In this document: piece by piece, positions 1 to 8,614 of the stretch
Layout of the letters: each line of letters begins with the position of its first letter
Numbering within the stretch: the first letter of the stretch is position 1
Assembly (NCBI GenBank): GCA_945952065.1
Contig: CAMFGY010000032.1
Location: forward strand, 1 to 59,282
Length of the DNA: 59,282 bases
Source of the DNA: an uncultured Burkholderiales bacterium
GTDB lineage: Bacteria; Pseudomonadota; Gammaproteobacteria; Burkholderiales; Burkholderiaceae_C
Direction: 5' to 3'
Notes under the pieces: model-generated
The model's input: only the letters and a program-made list of their open reading frames with translations
The model's database searches: none
Told to the model about the DNA's origin: nothing
Program-made: the position numbers and the translations under genes

Positions 1-45
1 ACCTTCAAACGCCCACGCTTATCGGCTGTTAATTTTTAAAGAACT
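1..45 (-). promoter_or_regulatory. rRNA operon leader with boxA-like element
   Basis: Read on the minus strand, this stretch carries GTTCTTTAAAAA followed by an ACAGCCGATAAG-type segment. That arrangement is typical of the boxA antitermination leader just upstream of 16S rRNA in Burkholderiales. A strong promoter lies about 70 bases upstream on the same strand. The 16S gene itself would lie beyond position 1, so this is an inference from the leader alone. Confidence 0.7.
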
Positions 46-112
46 CAAACAAAACTGCTATTGCAAGATTTGTTTTGACCACCGACTAATTCGTTAGCAG
101 CAAAGAAGCGAG

Positions 113-142
113 ATTATGACCGATTTTCTTCAATCCAGTCAA
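113..142 (-). promoter_or_regulatory. Strong sigma-70 promoter, probably rrn P1
   Basis: On the minus strand a TTGACT -35 box (137-142) and a CATAAT -10 box (113-118) are separated by 18 bases. An AT-rich tract resembling an UP element lies just upstream (about 143-175). The promoter points toward the boxA leader at 1-45, so it most likely drives the rRNA operon off the left edge. Nothing else is evident between 143 and 352. Confidence 0.7.
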
Positions 143-352
143 GAGATTTGAAATATTTCTTTCCAATCTCTTCTTTAAACCCAGCGCTTCCGCAATCTTC
201 GCTCAACAAAGGTTTGTGCAGCGCAGCCTCGCAGTCTAGCATGGATTTTTAGAAGAGCGGAAGCCCCCGCCAACTTTTGTGCATGGGTCCACTCATGGCC
301 TCCGGCGAGGCGGTGGGAGCATCAAGGTCGCCTTGCTCCTTGCGGGTGCCGA

Positions 353-2137
353 TCACTGCAGTGTTTGCGTCGACCGTTGGGTCGCAAAGGCCAGCTCAGC
401 ATCTCGCCGCGGGTCCTCGCTGTGCAAGACAGTTGCGACAACCTTCGCCAGACGCCCGGCATCGGCTCTCAAGATTCGCTGCTTGACCGAGGGAATCTGA
501 GAGGGATGCATGGAGAAGCTCCTCAAGCCCATGGCCAAGAGCAGGTCCGTGAACGCAGGGTCGCCAGCCATTTCGCCACAAACACTCACAGATTTGCCCG
601 CATTGCGCGCCTGAGTAATCGAGCCCGCCAGCAACTGCAGGACAGCAGGATGCCAAGGGTCGTACAGGTGCGCCACCGCTTCATCCGCACGGTCAATGGC
701 CAGGGTGTATTGGATCAAGTCATTGGTGCCGATAGAGACGAAGTCCACATGCTTCAAGAGCAAGGGCAACATGACGGCCGCCGCGGGTATTTCGATCATG
801 ACGCCGAGATCGACCACCCCGTAGGCATGGCCGGCATCATTGAGTTGTTGCTGTACCTTTTTAATGGACTCCAGGATCTGCCGCACCTCACTCAGATGCG
901 CCACCATGGGAATCAAGAGACGGACTTTGCCAAAGGCACTGGCTCGATAGATGGCCCGCAACTGCTGACGGAACATGCTGGGTTCGGCAAGACTCCAGCG
1001 AATGGCGCGCAGACCCATGGCCGGATTCAGCACATGTTCATGACGCAGTTCACTGACGCTCAAGCGATCCAAGGGCTTGTCCGCCCCCACATCAACAGTA
1101 CGAATCGTGACGGGCATACCGCGCATGGCCTCGACCGCCGCACGGTAAGCCAAGAACTGCTCTTCCTCGCTGGGCAGCTCCCCCCCACGGTTCATGAACA
1201 AAAACTCGCTGCGGAACAACCCAACTCCGGTGGCACCGGCCTCCACAGCGGCCGCAGCATCGATGGGCAGCTCGATATTGGCATGCAACTCCACGCGCTC
1301 ACCATCGAGTGTGACCGCCGGCGTGTGCCGCAAGCGCGCGAGGCGGGCGCGTTCCAACTCACTTTGCCGTTGCCGGAAACGGTACTCTTCCAACATGATG
1401 GGCGAAGGGTTCACGATGACCGTGCCAGCATCGCCATCGATGATGATCCAGTCATCTTGCCGAATCAGCCGAGAGGCCTCACGCGTCCCGACCACGGCGG
1501 GAATGTCCATGCTGCGGGCCACAATCGCCGTGTGCGAGGTCTTGCCCCCAATGTCGGTGATGAAGCCGTGGAACACGCTGCGCTTGAATTGCATCATGTC
1601 CGCAGGCGCAATATCGGTTGCCACCAGCAGCAAAGGATCCTCACCGGCAAAGTCGCGTTGCACCACACTGGCGGCGTCTGCCGGTGCCTGCCCTTGTTCA
1701 CGGGCCAAAGCGCTGAGGATGCGTTCAACCACTTGCTCCAGATCAGCCTTGCGTTCGCGCAGATAGTCATCCTCCATCTCGTCGAACTGGCGAGCCAAAA
1801 CTTCCAGCTGCGCAGACAAGGCCCACTCCGCGTTGTAGTGCCGATCCACGATCCAATGCTTGGTCGCACCCAGCAAAGCTTCGTCGTGCAGCAGCATCAA
1901 GTGCACGTCCAACAAGGCCGCCAATTCATGCGGCGTGTCGCCAGGCAAGTCTTGCTTGAGCGTTTCTAGCTCCAAGGCCACCGCATCGCGCGCGCGCAGC
2001 GCCCGCTTGATTTCAGACTCAATCTGCGATTCGGCGATGAAGTAATGCGCCACATCCAGCCGACTGGAGGCCACCAAAACGGCTCGGCCAATGGCCACGC
2101 CGCGCGATACCGGGATGCCAAACACCTGAAAGCTCAT
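353..2137 (-). CDS. ptsI: Phosphoenolpyruvate-protein phosphotransferase (PTS enzyme I)
   Basis: Cytoplasmic enzyme I takes phosphate from PEP and passes it to HPr. At 594 aa it is full length. The phospho-histidine motif GGKTSHTAIVAR places the active His near residue 202. The C-terminal PEP-binding barrel carries the CGEMAG active-site cysteine motif and the SIGTNDLIQY segment. HPr and a ManX-like EIIA lie further upstream on the same strand, but an opposite-strand acyltransferase gene sits between HPr and this gene. No sugar permease is present in the window, so a regulatory PTS is likely. Confidence 0.97.
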   Translation of the reverse strand: MSFQVFGIPVSRGVAIGRAVLVASSRLDVAHYFIAESQIESEIKRALRARDAVALELETLKQDLPGDTPHELAALLDVHLMLLHDEALLGATKHWIVDRHYNAEWALSAQLEVLARQFDEMEDDYLRERKADLEQVVERILSALAREQGQAPADAASVVQRDFAGEDPLLLVATDIAPADMMQFKRSVFHGFITDIGGKTSHTAIVARSMDIPAVVGTREASRLIRQDDWIIIDGDAGTVIVNPSPIMLEEYRFRQRQSELERARLARLRHTPAVTLDGERVELHANIELPIDAAAAVEAGATGVGLFRSEFLFMNRGGELPSEEEQFLAYRAAVEAMRGMPVTIRTVDVGADKPLDRLSVSELRHEHVLNPAMGLRAIRWSLAEPSMFRQQLRAIYRASAFGKVRLLIPMVAHLSEVRQILESIKKVQQQLNDAGHAYGVVDLGVMIEIPAAAVMLPLLLKHVDFVSIGTNDLIQYTLAIDRADEAVAHLYDPWHPAVLQLLAGSITQARNAGKSVSVCGEMAGDPAFTDLLLAMGLRSFSMHPSQIPSVKQRILRADAGRLAKVVATVLHSEDPRRDAELAFATQRSTQTLQ

Positions 2138-2250
2138 GCGCCGACTTTAGCAGTCCAGCGAGCACCCGGCGTCGTCATTGTTTCGTCACTCATGCGTCAT
2201 GCCCGCGTCACCCCCAAGCCCGAGCATCTGCCCTGCCACCAACGACACGC

Positions 2251-3111
2251 ATGAGGCTGCCCATGAGGGACTTACCGCTGCCCACTCTGCCTTTTTCGGA
2301 ACTGCGCCACCCCCGTTTGGCCGAGCATCCTTCGAGCGCCCACGCCAAGCCGCTACAGGGGACCCCGCGCGAGACGCCGGCCCGCTTAGACGTCAGCTGG
2401 GCTCGCAGCGAGGAGGACATTTTGGAGGCGCAGCGTTTGCGCTATCAGGTGTTTGCCCTGGAAATGGGTGCGCGGCTGGCGCCACCTAAAGGCGCACCGG
2501 CAGGCCATGACATCGACGCCTTTGACCCGTTTTGTGAGCACCTGCTGGTGCGCACCGTGGATGCAGCCGGTCGCCCCGGCCAAGTGATTGGCACCTATCG
2601 CGTGCTCACACCTGCAGCGGCGCAGCGAGCCGGTGGGCTGTACAGCGAAACCGAATTCGACCTGACGCGCCTGCGCAGCCTGCGCGATCGCATGGTGGAA
2701 CTGGGCCGCTCCTGCATTCATCCAGATTACCGCTCGGGCGGCGCCATCATGGCTTTATGGGGCGCCTTGGCCGAATTCATGCAGCGCAATGAACTCGACA
2801 CCATGATTGGCTGCGCCAGCATCAGCATGTGTGATGGCGGCCATTTCGCGGCCAGCTTGTGGAAGCAGTTGGAGCAAACCCATTTGGCAAGCATTGAATG
2901 GCATGTGCGCCCGCGCTTGCCGCTGCCTGTTGAAGAGTTGCGCCAAGACCTCCAGGTGGAGGCGCCGCCTTTGATCAAGGGCTATTTGCGTTGCGGCGCC
3001 AAGGTGCTGGGCGCGCCCGCTTGGGACCCGGACTTCAATACCGCCGATCTGCCCATGATGATGCGTTTGGCCGATTTGCCGGCGCGCTATCGTCGCCATT
3101 TCATGGGCTGA
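2251..3111 (+). CDS. OlsB-like GNAT acyltransferase (ornithine lipid synthesis family)
   Basis: The protein (286 aa) matches the hemolysin-like/OlsB acyltransferase family, which N-acylates ornithine from 3-hydroxyacyl-ACP to make lyso-ornithine lipid. Visible hallmarks are the EAQRLRYQVFALEMG segment near residue 60, a central FDPFCEHLLV stretch, and the VELGRSCIHPDYRSGGAI acyl-CoA/ACP-binding-like motif. The first 45 residues are low complexity, so the true start may lie downstream, for example Met6. An OlsA partner is not adjacent. The gene is inverted between ptsH and ptsI. Substrate is inferred from family only. Confidence 0.75.
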   Translation: MRLPMRDLPLPTLPFSELRHPRLAEHPSSAHAKPLQGTPRETPARLDVSWARSEEDILEAQRLRYQVFALEMGARLAPPKGAPAGHDIDAFDPFCEHLLVRTVDAAGRPGQVIGTYRVLTPAAAQRAGGLYSETEFDLTRLRSLRDRMVELGRSCIHPDYRSGGAIMALWGALAEFMQRNELDTMIGCASISMCDGGHFAASLWKQLEQTHLASIEWHVRPRLPLPVEELRQDLQVEAPPLIKGYLRCGAKVLGAPAWDPDFNTADLPMMMRLADLPARYRRHFMG

Positions 3112-3136
3112 ACCGAAGCTCAGCCCATGGCGCGCC

Positions 3137-3406
3137 TCACTGGCCTTCGCCGAATTTGTCGTTCACCAAAGCGGTGATGGCCTCCTGAGCGGCCTGCTCA
3201 TCCGGGCCGTCGGTTTCCAGTTCGACCTGCGAGCCCATGCCCGCTGCCAGCATCATCACGCCCATGATGCTTTTGGCATTGACGCGCCGACTGTTGCGAC
3301 TCATGAAGACCTCGCACTGAAACGAGCCCGCCAATTTGGTCAACTTGGCGGAGGCCCGCGCATGCAGGCCCAATTTATTGCTGATGGTGAGCGTGGACTT
3401 GATCAT
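3137..3406 (-). CDS. ptsH: Phosphocarrier protein HPr
   Basis: This 89-aa protein relays phosphate from enzyme I to EIIA proteins. The active-site His15 sits in GLHARASAKL. Ser46 lies in the KSIMGVM context recognised by HPr kinase/phosphorylase in proteobacteria, so regulation by serine phosphorylation is possible. It is transcribed directly after the EIIA gene with a 16-base gap, indicating co-transcription. Confidence 0.97.
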   Translation of the reverse strand: MIKSTLTISNKLGLHARASAKLTKLAGSFQCEVFMSRNSRRVNAKSIMGVMMLAAGMGSQVELETDGPDEQAAQEAITALVNDKFGEGQ

Positions 3407-3422
3407 TGTTATTGACTGAAGC

Positions 3423-3827
3423 TCAAGGCTTCGCGCAAGGGTTCACAGGAATTTCATTCAACACAATGCCGCGCACGCCTCCTTGTGAGGCGCGCTCAGC
3501 CAAAGCTTCCAGGGGTTCGTTCGCATAACAAAGCGAACGCCACAACATCGGCACATTGACGCCGCTGACCACGCGGACATGTGGACCCTGCAAACGCATT
3601 GCGCCATTGCAGGGCGTGGCACCGAACACATCGGTGAGCACCAAGGCATCTTCATGACCCGCGCCGGCCAATACAAGACGGGCCGCGTTCTCCACCTCTT
3701 CCGCCGACATCTCAGGCCCCACATCCAACACCGACAACTGCGGCGCGCAATTGGGGAATGTGTGTTCCGCCACCGCTTTCATGGCGGAGGCCAGGGGGGC
3801 ATGAGCGATCAAGAGCAAACCAGGCAT
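3423..3827 (-). CDS. PTS EIIA component, mannose/fructose (ManX-like) family
   Basis: The 134-aa cytoplasmic EIIA domain has the conserved His9 in LLIAHAPLASA and the central LVLTDVFGATPCNGA motif of the mannose-family IIA fold. It is a stand-alone domain with no IIB, IIC or IID partner in the window. In proteobacteria, such an EIIA-HPr-EI trio is usually regulatory rather than a sugar importer. It is the first gene of the EIIA-ptsH pair. Confidence 0.92.
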   Translation of the reverse strand: MPGLLLIAHAPLASAMKAVAEHTFPNCAPQLSVLDVGPEMSAEEVENAARLVLAGAGHEDALVLTDVFGATPCNGAMRLQGPHVRVVSGVNVPMLWRSLCYANEPLEALAERASQGGVRGIVLNEIPVNPCAKP

Positions 3828-3908
3828 GGTGCGATTATCAACGCAGCGCTTCGCAGTTCAGGCGCAAACGCCCGCGCCGCTGCGCTTGTGTGCGGGCCGC
3901 GACCACCT

Positions 3909-4445
3909 TCAATCTTCCAGCTTGACCGAGGCCAAGAAGCTGTCCCAAGCTTCCCCACCGCCCTTTTTGCCCAGCATCACCAACTGGTAGACGCGCAAAC
4001 CGCGCGAGAAGACAGCGATTCGGGCTTGCTGATCGGCGGCGGTCAAAACTTGTTGTTGCGCTTCAACGCTGGGAGTCATGCCCGGCACTTGCAAGGCCTG
4101 AGTTGGCCCGTTCGACGCCTGCAACTTGGCCGCCATGGACTGCCGCATTTGCAACAAAGCTGGGCCCACCATCTGCGGATCAGGCAGCTCCGCCCAAGCC
4201 AAAGAAAAGCTCAAATCCGCGGCCTTGCACTCGGCCAAGCCCATGGCAGAAGGCTCGGACGGCGTGGCGGGGCGGGTGTTGATCTGAGGCTTGCAGGGAA
4301 ACATGGCCAGCACGCCGCTGCCAGCGGGCCGCACCTCACGCCAGTCCAAGGCCGGCGAGCAAGCCCCTGCAGCGAGCGCTGCGGCGAGGCCCATGAACAA
4401 CCTCAAAAACAAGCGCTGTCTCGTGCGCCAAACTGTTGATTTCAT
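3909..4445 (-). CDS. Putative lipoprotein of unknown function
   Basis: The preferred start MKSTVWRTRQ gives 178 aa. It opens with a basic n-region, a hydrophobic stretch, and an AAGAC lipobox-like cysteine, so export and lipidation are likely. An in-frame start exists 24 codons upstream, but that extension is polar and unlikely. The mature part has no motif I recognise. It is divergent from the downstream CoA-transferase gene by 66 bases. Function is unknown. Confidence 0.7.
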   Translation of the reverse strand: MKSTVWRTRQRLFLRLFMGLAAALAAGACSPALDWREVRPAGSGVLAMFPCKPQINTRPATPSEPSAMGLAECKAADLSFSLAWAELPDPQMVGPALLQMRQSMAAKLQASNGPTQALQVPGMTPSVEAQQQVLTAADQQARIAVFSRGLRVYQLVMLGKKGGGEAWDSFLASVKLED

Positions 4446-4511
4446 TGCGTCATTATCGAGGCGCAAAGGACGCCGCTTGGCCTGAAAAGCCCATGCCGCA
4501 CAATCAAAGGC

Positions 4512-5810
4512 ATGCAAAACACCGCGCCCTCAGCTTCTTCCACGGCGTCTGAGCCTCCAAGCTCCGCCGGACCCCAAACGCCCTTGCCGCCCATGGCGCT
4601 GGCAGGTGTGCGAATTCTTGACCTCTCAAGAGTGTTGGCTGGCCCCTGGTGCACCCAAACTCTAGCCGACCTGGGGGCCGAGGTCATCAAGGTGGAACGC
4701 CCGGGCAAAGGGGATGACACCCGCAGCTGGGGACCGCCCTATTTGAAAGACTCGCAGGGCAGCGACACCTCTGAGGCGGCCTACTACCTGGGCGCCAATC
4801 GCAACAAGCGCTCCATTGCCATCGACATGGCCAAGCCCGAGGGTCAGGTCTTGATCCGCCGCTTGGCGGCAGGTGTTGACGTGCTGGTCGAGAACTTTAA
4901 AGTCGGCGATTTGGCGCGCTATGGGCTGGACCCACAGCGCTTGCTGGAGGAGAACCCGGCCCTCATCATCTGCTCCATCACCGGCTTCGGGCAGACCGGC
5001 CCTTACAAAGATCGGGCGGGCTATGACTACGCGGTGCAAGGCCTGGGCGGCCTGATGAGCGTGACCGGGGAGCGCGACGAGCTCCCCGGCGGCGGCCCGC
5101 AAAAAGTGGGCGTGGCCGTAGCCGACCTCTTCACCGGCATGTATGCCAGTGTGGCGATCTTGGCGGCCTTGCGTCATCGCGATGCCACCGGGCAAGGCCA
5201 GTGGATCGATATGGCTTTGCTGGACACACAGGTGGCCATGCTGGCCAATCTTGGCGCCAACTATTTGTGCAGCGGGATCACGCCGGGCCGTATGGGCAAC
5301 GCCCATCAAAACATCGTGCCCTACCAAGTGTTTGAAGCGGCCGACGGGCATTTGATCCTGGCCATCGGCAACGATGTGCAGTTCAAAAAATTCTGCGCCA
5401 TCGCCGATCAAGCCTCATGGGCCGAAGATCCGCGCTTTGCCAGCAATGCCCAGCGGGTGCGTCACCGGGAGTTGTTGGTGCCATTGATCGCCCAAGTTGT
5501 CAAAACCCGGTCGCGCGACGCCTGGCTCACCGCCCTCGAAGCGGCCCATGTCCCCTGCGGCGCGATCAACAACTTGGCCCAAACCTTTGCCGACCCACAG
5601 GTGCAAGCACGCGGCATGTGCACGACCCTTGCCCATCCGCTCAACCCCGAATTGAGCCTGGTCGCCAGCCCGATCAAGATGTCAGCCACCCCAGTCAGCT
5701 ACCGCCACGCCCCCCCATTGTTGGGCCAGCACAGCCAAATCTTGCTGCGTGAAGCCGGCTTGAGTGAGGCCGAAATCGACGCGCTGCTGCAAGCTGGCGT
5801 CGTGGCCTGA
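4512..5810 (+). CDS. CaiB/BaiF family (class III) CoA-transferase
   Basis: Class III CoA-transferases move CoA between organic acids. The N-terminal GVRILDLSRVLAGPWCTQTLADLGAEVIKVE block and the GYDYAVQGLGGLMSVTG segment are characteristic, and the VAVADLFTGMYA segment carries the expected catalytic Asp. The 432-aa length is slightly above the family norm because of a Pro/Ser-rich N-terminal extension. Met28 (position 4593), just before the conserved domain, could be the true start. The gene stands alone, so its acyl substrate cannot be deduced. Confidence 0.92.
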   Translation: MQNTAPSASSTASEPPSSAGPQTPLPPMALAGVRILDLSRVLAGPWCTQTLADLGAEVIKVERPGKGDDTRSWGPPYLKDSQGSDTSEAAYYLGANRNKRSIAIDMAKPEGQVLIRRLAAGVDVLVENFKVGDLARYGLDPQRLLEENPALIICSITGFGQTGPYKDRAGYDYAVQGLGGLMSVTGERDELPGGGPQKVGVAVADLFTGMYASVAILAALRHRDATGQGQWIDMALLDTQVAMLANLGANYLCSGITPGRMGNAHQNIVPYQVFEAADGHLILAIGNDVQFKKFCAIADQASWAEDPRFASNAQRVRHRELLVPLIAQVVKTRSRDAWLTALEAAHVPCGAINNLAQTFADPQVQARGMCTTLAHPLNPELSLVASPIKMSATPVSYRHAPPLLGQHSQILLREAGLSEAEIDALLQAGVVA

Positions 5811-6001
5811 TGCACTGAAAACGTGAGAAATTCCGCAAAACCGGCGTCTTGGCTTCGCTAAAACCCCAATGACGACAGTTTCCCCCGGATCAAGGGATGG
5901 ACGCTTGCAGGCATCGCACTGACGATGGCGCCCGCTGTGGCTCATTCGCCCCTCAAGGCCTTTACAAACACAACGCCACTCTCGGTCCTTCACACCCACC
6001 C

Positions 6002-7189
6002 ATGTCTAGCCCGCCGTCTGCTCCCACTGCCAGCGCCGCCCAGGCCGCCGCAAATGATTTCGCCGGCGAGCCCAGCCACGCGCAATGGGCCGATATCGTG
6101 CAGCAACTGGGTGCCGAAATTGCAGGCCCCCTGAGCACCGCCATGGAGCGCATCCATGATCTGATCAGCACCGGGCAGATTGATCGCCAAAGCCTGCGCA
6201 CCCTGAAAGAAAGCGTGGCTCAGGCGCGCGAAGCCGGCATGATGGGGCAACAACTGGCTCGGCTGGCCTCTGGCCGACTGCGCCTGTCGCGCGAGCGCAT
6301 GCACCTGACCCAGATTTTGCGCGCGGTCTTGGCGCAACGCAGCCGCGAAACCCAGGCGCGAGGCATCCAGGTTCGGCAAGTGCTGAAGCCGATTGAGGTG
6401 ATCACCGATGGATCACTGCTGTTTTCCCTGCTCAATGCCCTGATGGATTGGGCTTTGTCCAGCACTCACAGCTCGGTCGATTTGCGCCTGGACCTGACGC
6501 CTTGGCCGGCCAAGGCGCGGCTGGTATGCCGCTTTGCGCACCGTTCGCTGGACCTGCTCGAAGACCCCCGCTCGCAAGAACTGCCACGCGCGCTCAACAG
6601 CTTGTCTTGGCGCTTGGTGGAACAGACGGCCATCACCATGGGCGTGCTGCCCTTGCGTGAGGACGAGGCGGGCATCACTGTGCTGACTTTGGAGTTTCCC
6701 AACACGGTGAGTGAGGAGCCTGGCATGAGCGGCACGCCTTCCACGCCCTCTGCCCTGCCACTGCCCCCGAACGACACCGCGCGCGACTCCGAATACCTGC
6801 CCTCCAGCAACTCCAAGCCTCTGGCGGGCAGCCATGTCTTGATCGTGGCCCAGCGCCGCGAGCTCCGCACGCAGATCCAAGCGGCCATCCAACACATGGG
6901 CCTGATCGTGGATTTGGTGGGCAGCATGGCCGAAGCCGTGCAGTTCTGTGAAGACGGCCTGCCGCATGGCATCGTCTTCGAAGCCGGCTTACGCGACGCA
7001 GACTTTGAACGTCTGCGCGCTGAAATCGTGGCCGAGGTGCCCGACTTCAGCTTCGTCGAAGTTTTGGATGAGCCGCACCTGACGCAGCTGTCCACGGCCA
7101 CCGCCGACGGCATGGCCCGCATCTCGCGCCACCATGTGCCTGACGCATTGCCGTCGGTGCTGTTGTTCGAGCTTTCCAAAGGGCTTTAG
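6002..7189 (+). CDS. Degenerate histidine-kinase-like protein with pseudo-receiver domain
   Basis: Using the ATG at 6002 (MSSPPSAPTA), the protein has 395 aa. Residues about 20-220 follow the order of a histidine-kinase core (dimerisation helices, then an ATPase-like fold). The H-box position reads LGAEIAGPLS, without a phospho-acceptor His, and the N-box-like LLNALMDWALSS lacks the Mg-binding Asn. A linker rich in Pro/Ser/Thr follows, then a receiver-like C-terminal domain (from SHVLIVAQRR) with no clear phospho-Asp. Catalysis is probably lost, so a scaffold or regulatory role is inferred. No neighbour suggests a partner. Confidence 0.6.
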   Translation: MSSPPSAPTASAAQAAANDFAGEPSHAQWADIVQQLGAEIAGPLSTAMERIHDLISTGQIDRQSLRTLKESVAQAREAGMMGQQLARLASGRLRLSRERMHLTQILRAVLAQRSRETQARGIQVRQVLKPIEVITDGSLLFSLLNALMDWALSSTHSSVDLRLDLTPWPAKARLVCRFAHRSLDLLEDPRSQELPRALNSLSWRLVEQTAITMGVLPLREDEAGITVLTLEFPNTVSEEPGMSGTPSTPSALPLPPNDTARDSEYLPSSNSKPLAGSHVLIVAQRRELRTQIQAAIQHMGLIVDLVGSMAEAVQFCEDGLPHGIVFEAGLRDADFERLRAEIVAEVPDFSFVEVLDEPHLTQLSTATADGMARISRHHVPDALPSVLLFELSKGL

Positions 7190-7260
7190 ACGGCGCTAAA
7201 CCCGCCTGAGCGCAGGGGCTGCGCCCGCGCGACGACGCGCAGCGCGGCTACACTTCGCCC

Positions 7261-7773
7261 ATGAATTTGCTTCAACGTGCCTTGCTTCCGCTCGCGCTGG
7301 CTGCCCTGGCCGGCGCTGGCTTTTGGACCTACCAACAGCTGGGCCAGCAGGAGAAGGCGCCTGCCGTCAGCTATGTGCTACTCAACGGCGACAAGCTCAA
7401 CTCCAACCAGTGGGCAGGCAAGGTCATGCTGGTGAACTTCTGGGCCACCAGTTGCAGCACCTGCGTGAAGGAAATGCCGCAGATCATTGCCACCCACGAA
7501 AAGTTCAAAGCACGCGGCTTTGACACCCTGGCGGTGGCCATGAGCTACGACCCGCCCGCCTTTGTGGCCAATTTCGCTGAAAGCCGCAAGCTGCCCTTCG
7601 GCGTGGCCATCGACAACACCGGCGACATCGCCAAACAGTTTGGCAAGATTCAGCTGACCCCCACCACGCTGCTGATCAACAAACGGGGCGACGTGGTCAA
7701 GCGCTATGTCGGTGAGCCCGATTTCGCTGCACTGCACGCCTTGGTCGAGAAGCTGTTGGCCGAGTCGGCCTGA
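7261..7773 (+). CDS. TlpA/ResA-family thiol-disulfide oxidoreductase
   Basis: This 170-aa protein has an N-terminal hydrophobic anchor (residues 5-22) and a thioredoxin fold with WATSCSTC (Cys65, Cys68). It also has the cis-Pro segment LTPTTLLINKRG. It should act in the periplasm, membrane-tethered, reducing disulfides in client proteins. It is followed after 31 bases by a periplasmic binding protein, so the two may be co-transcribed. Confidence 0.9.
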   Translation: MNLLQRALLPLALAALAGAGFWTYQQLGQQEKAPAVSYVLLNGDKLNSNQWAGKVMLVNFWATSCSTCVKEMPQIIATHEKFKARGFDTLAVAMSYDPPAFVANFAESRKLPFGVAIDNTGDIAKQFGKIQLTPTTLLINKRGDVVKRYVGEPDFAALHALVEKLLAESA

Positions 7774-7804
7774 CACTCGAACCGCCGCGTGCGAAGACGC
7801 CACC

Positions 7805-8614
7805 ATGAAAACCACAGCGCTTCGATGCCTCGCTCAGTTCAGCCTCGGCGTCGCACTGCTCGGCCTGGGGGCCACGGCGCAAGCGACTGAAGAGCCGCTC
7901 GACAAAAACACCGTGGTGCTCGCCGGTGAAGACGACTGGGCGCCTTACAGCGCTGCCGAAAAGCCTGGGGCCGACACGCAAACCAGCCCCGTCGGCTACG
8001 CCGTGGATCTGGTGCGCGCTGTTCTGGCCAGCCAAGGCATCAAGGTGCAGATCATCAATGTGCCGTTTGCGCGCTGCATGCAGTACGCCAAAACAGGGCA
8101 AGTGGCCGGCTGTTTCAACGCTACCATCACCGATGACAACCGCGGCGACTATGTGTGGCACCAACCGGCCATGTTCGAAGAAGAGTTGTCCATCTTCGGC
8201 CGTGCCGACGCGCAGGGCTCGGAATTGCGTCTGTCCGATCTGCGTGGCAAACGGGTCGCCTATACCAATGGCTACACCTACCCCAGCGAGTTCATGCATG
8301 ACAGCCGCATCCAGAAGTTCAGCGCTGTCTCCGATGGCGCGCTGGTGCGCATGCTGCTGAGCAAACGGGTGGACTACATCTTGTTGAACCGCACGCCTGG
8401 TTGGATGCGCATCGACGCCACGCCCGAGGCACGCAATCAAATCAAGCGCGTCGGGCTGGTGTCCATGGATGGCTTCTGGGTCGCGTTCTCCAAGCAACAC
8501 CCACAGGGTGAAAGGCTGGCTGCCGCCTTCAGCCAGGGGCTGGCCCAAATGCGCCGCGACGGCAGCTACCAGCGCCTACAAGACGATTTCAGACGGCGCG
8601 TCAGCTATCGCTGA
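7805..8614 (+). CDS. Periplasmic solute-binding protein, family 3-like
   Basis: The start at 7805 (MKTTALRCLA) gives 269 aa with a clear signal peptide ending near ATAQA. The mature part resembles amino-acid-type family 3 binding proteins: GYAVDLVRAVLASQG near the N terminus, GCFNATITDDNRGDYVW, and YTNGYTYPSEF. No ABC permease or ATPase is adjacent, so it may feed a distant transporter or act as a sensor. Its 3' end overlaps the converging histidine-kinase gene by 14 bases. Ligand unknown. Confidence 0.82.
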   Translation: MKTTALRCLAQFSLGVALLGLGATAQATEEPLDKNTVVLAGEDDWAPYSAAEKPGADTQTSPVGYAVDLVRAVLASQGIKVQIINVPFARCMQYAKTGQVAGCFNATITDDNRGDYVWHQPAMFEEELSIFGRADAQGSELRLSDLRGKRVAYTNGYTYPSEFMHDSRIQKFSAVSDGALVRMLLSKRVDYILLNRTPGWMRIDATPEARNQIKRVGLVSMDGFWVAFSKQHPQGERLAAAFSQGLAQMRRDGSYQRLQDDFRRRVSYR

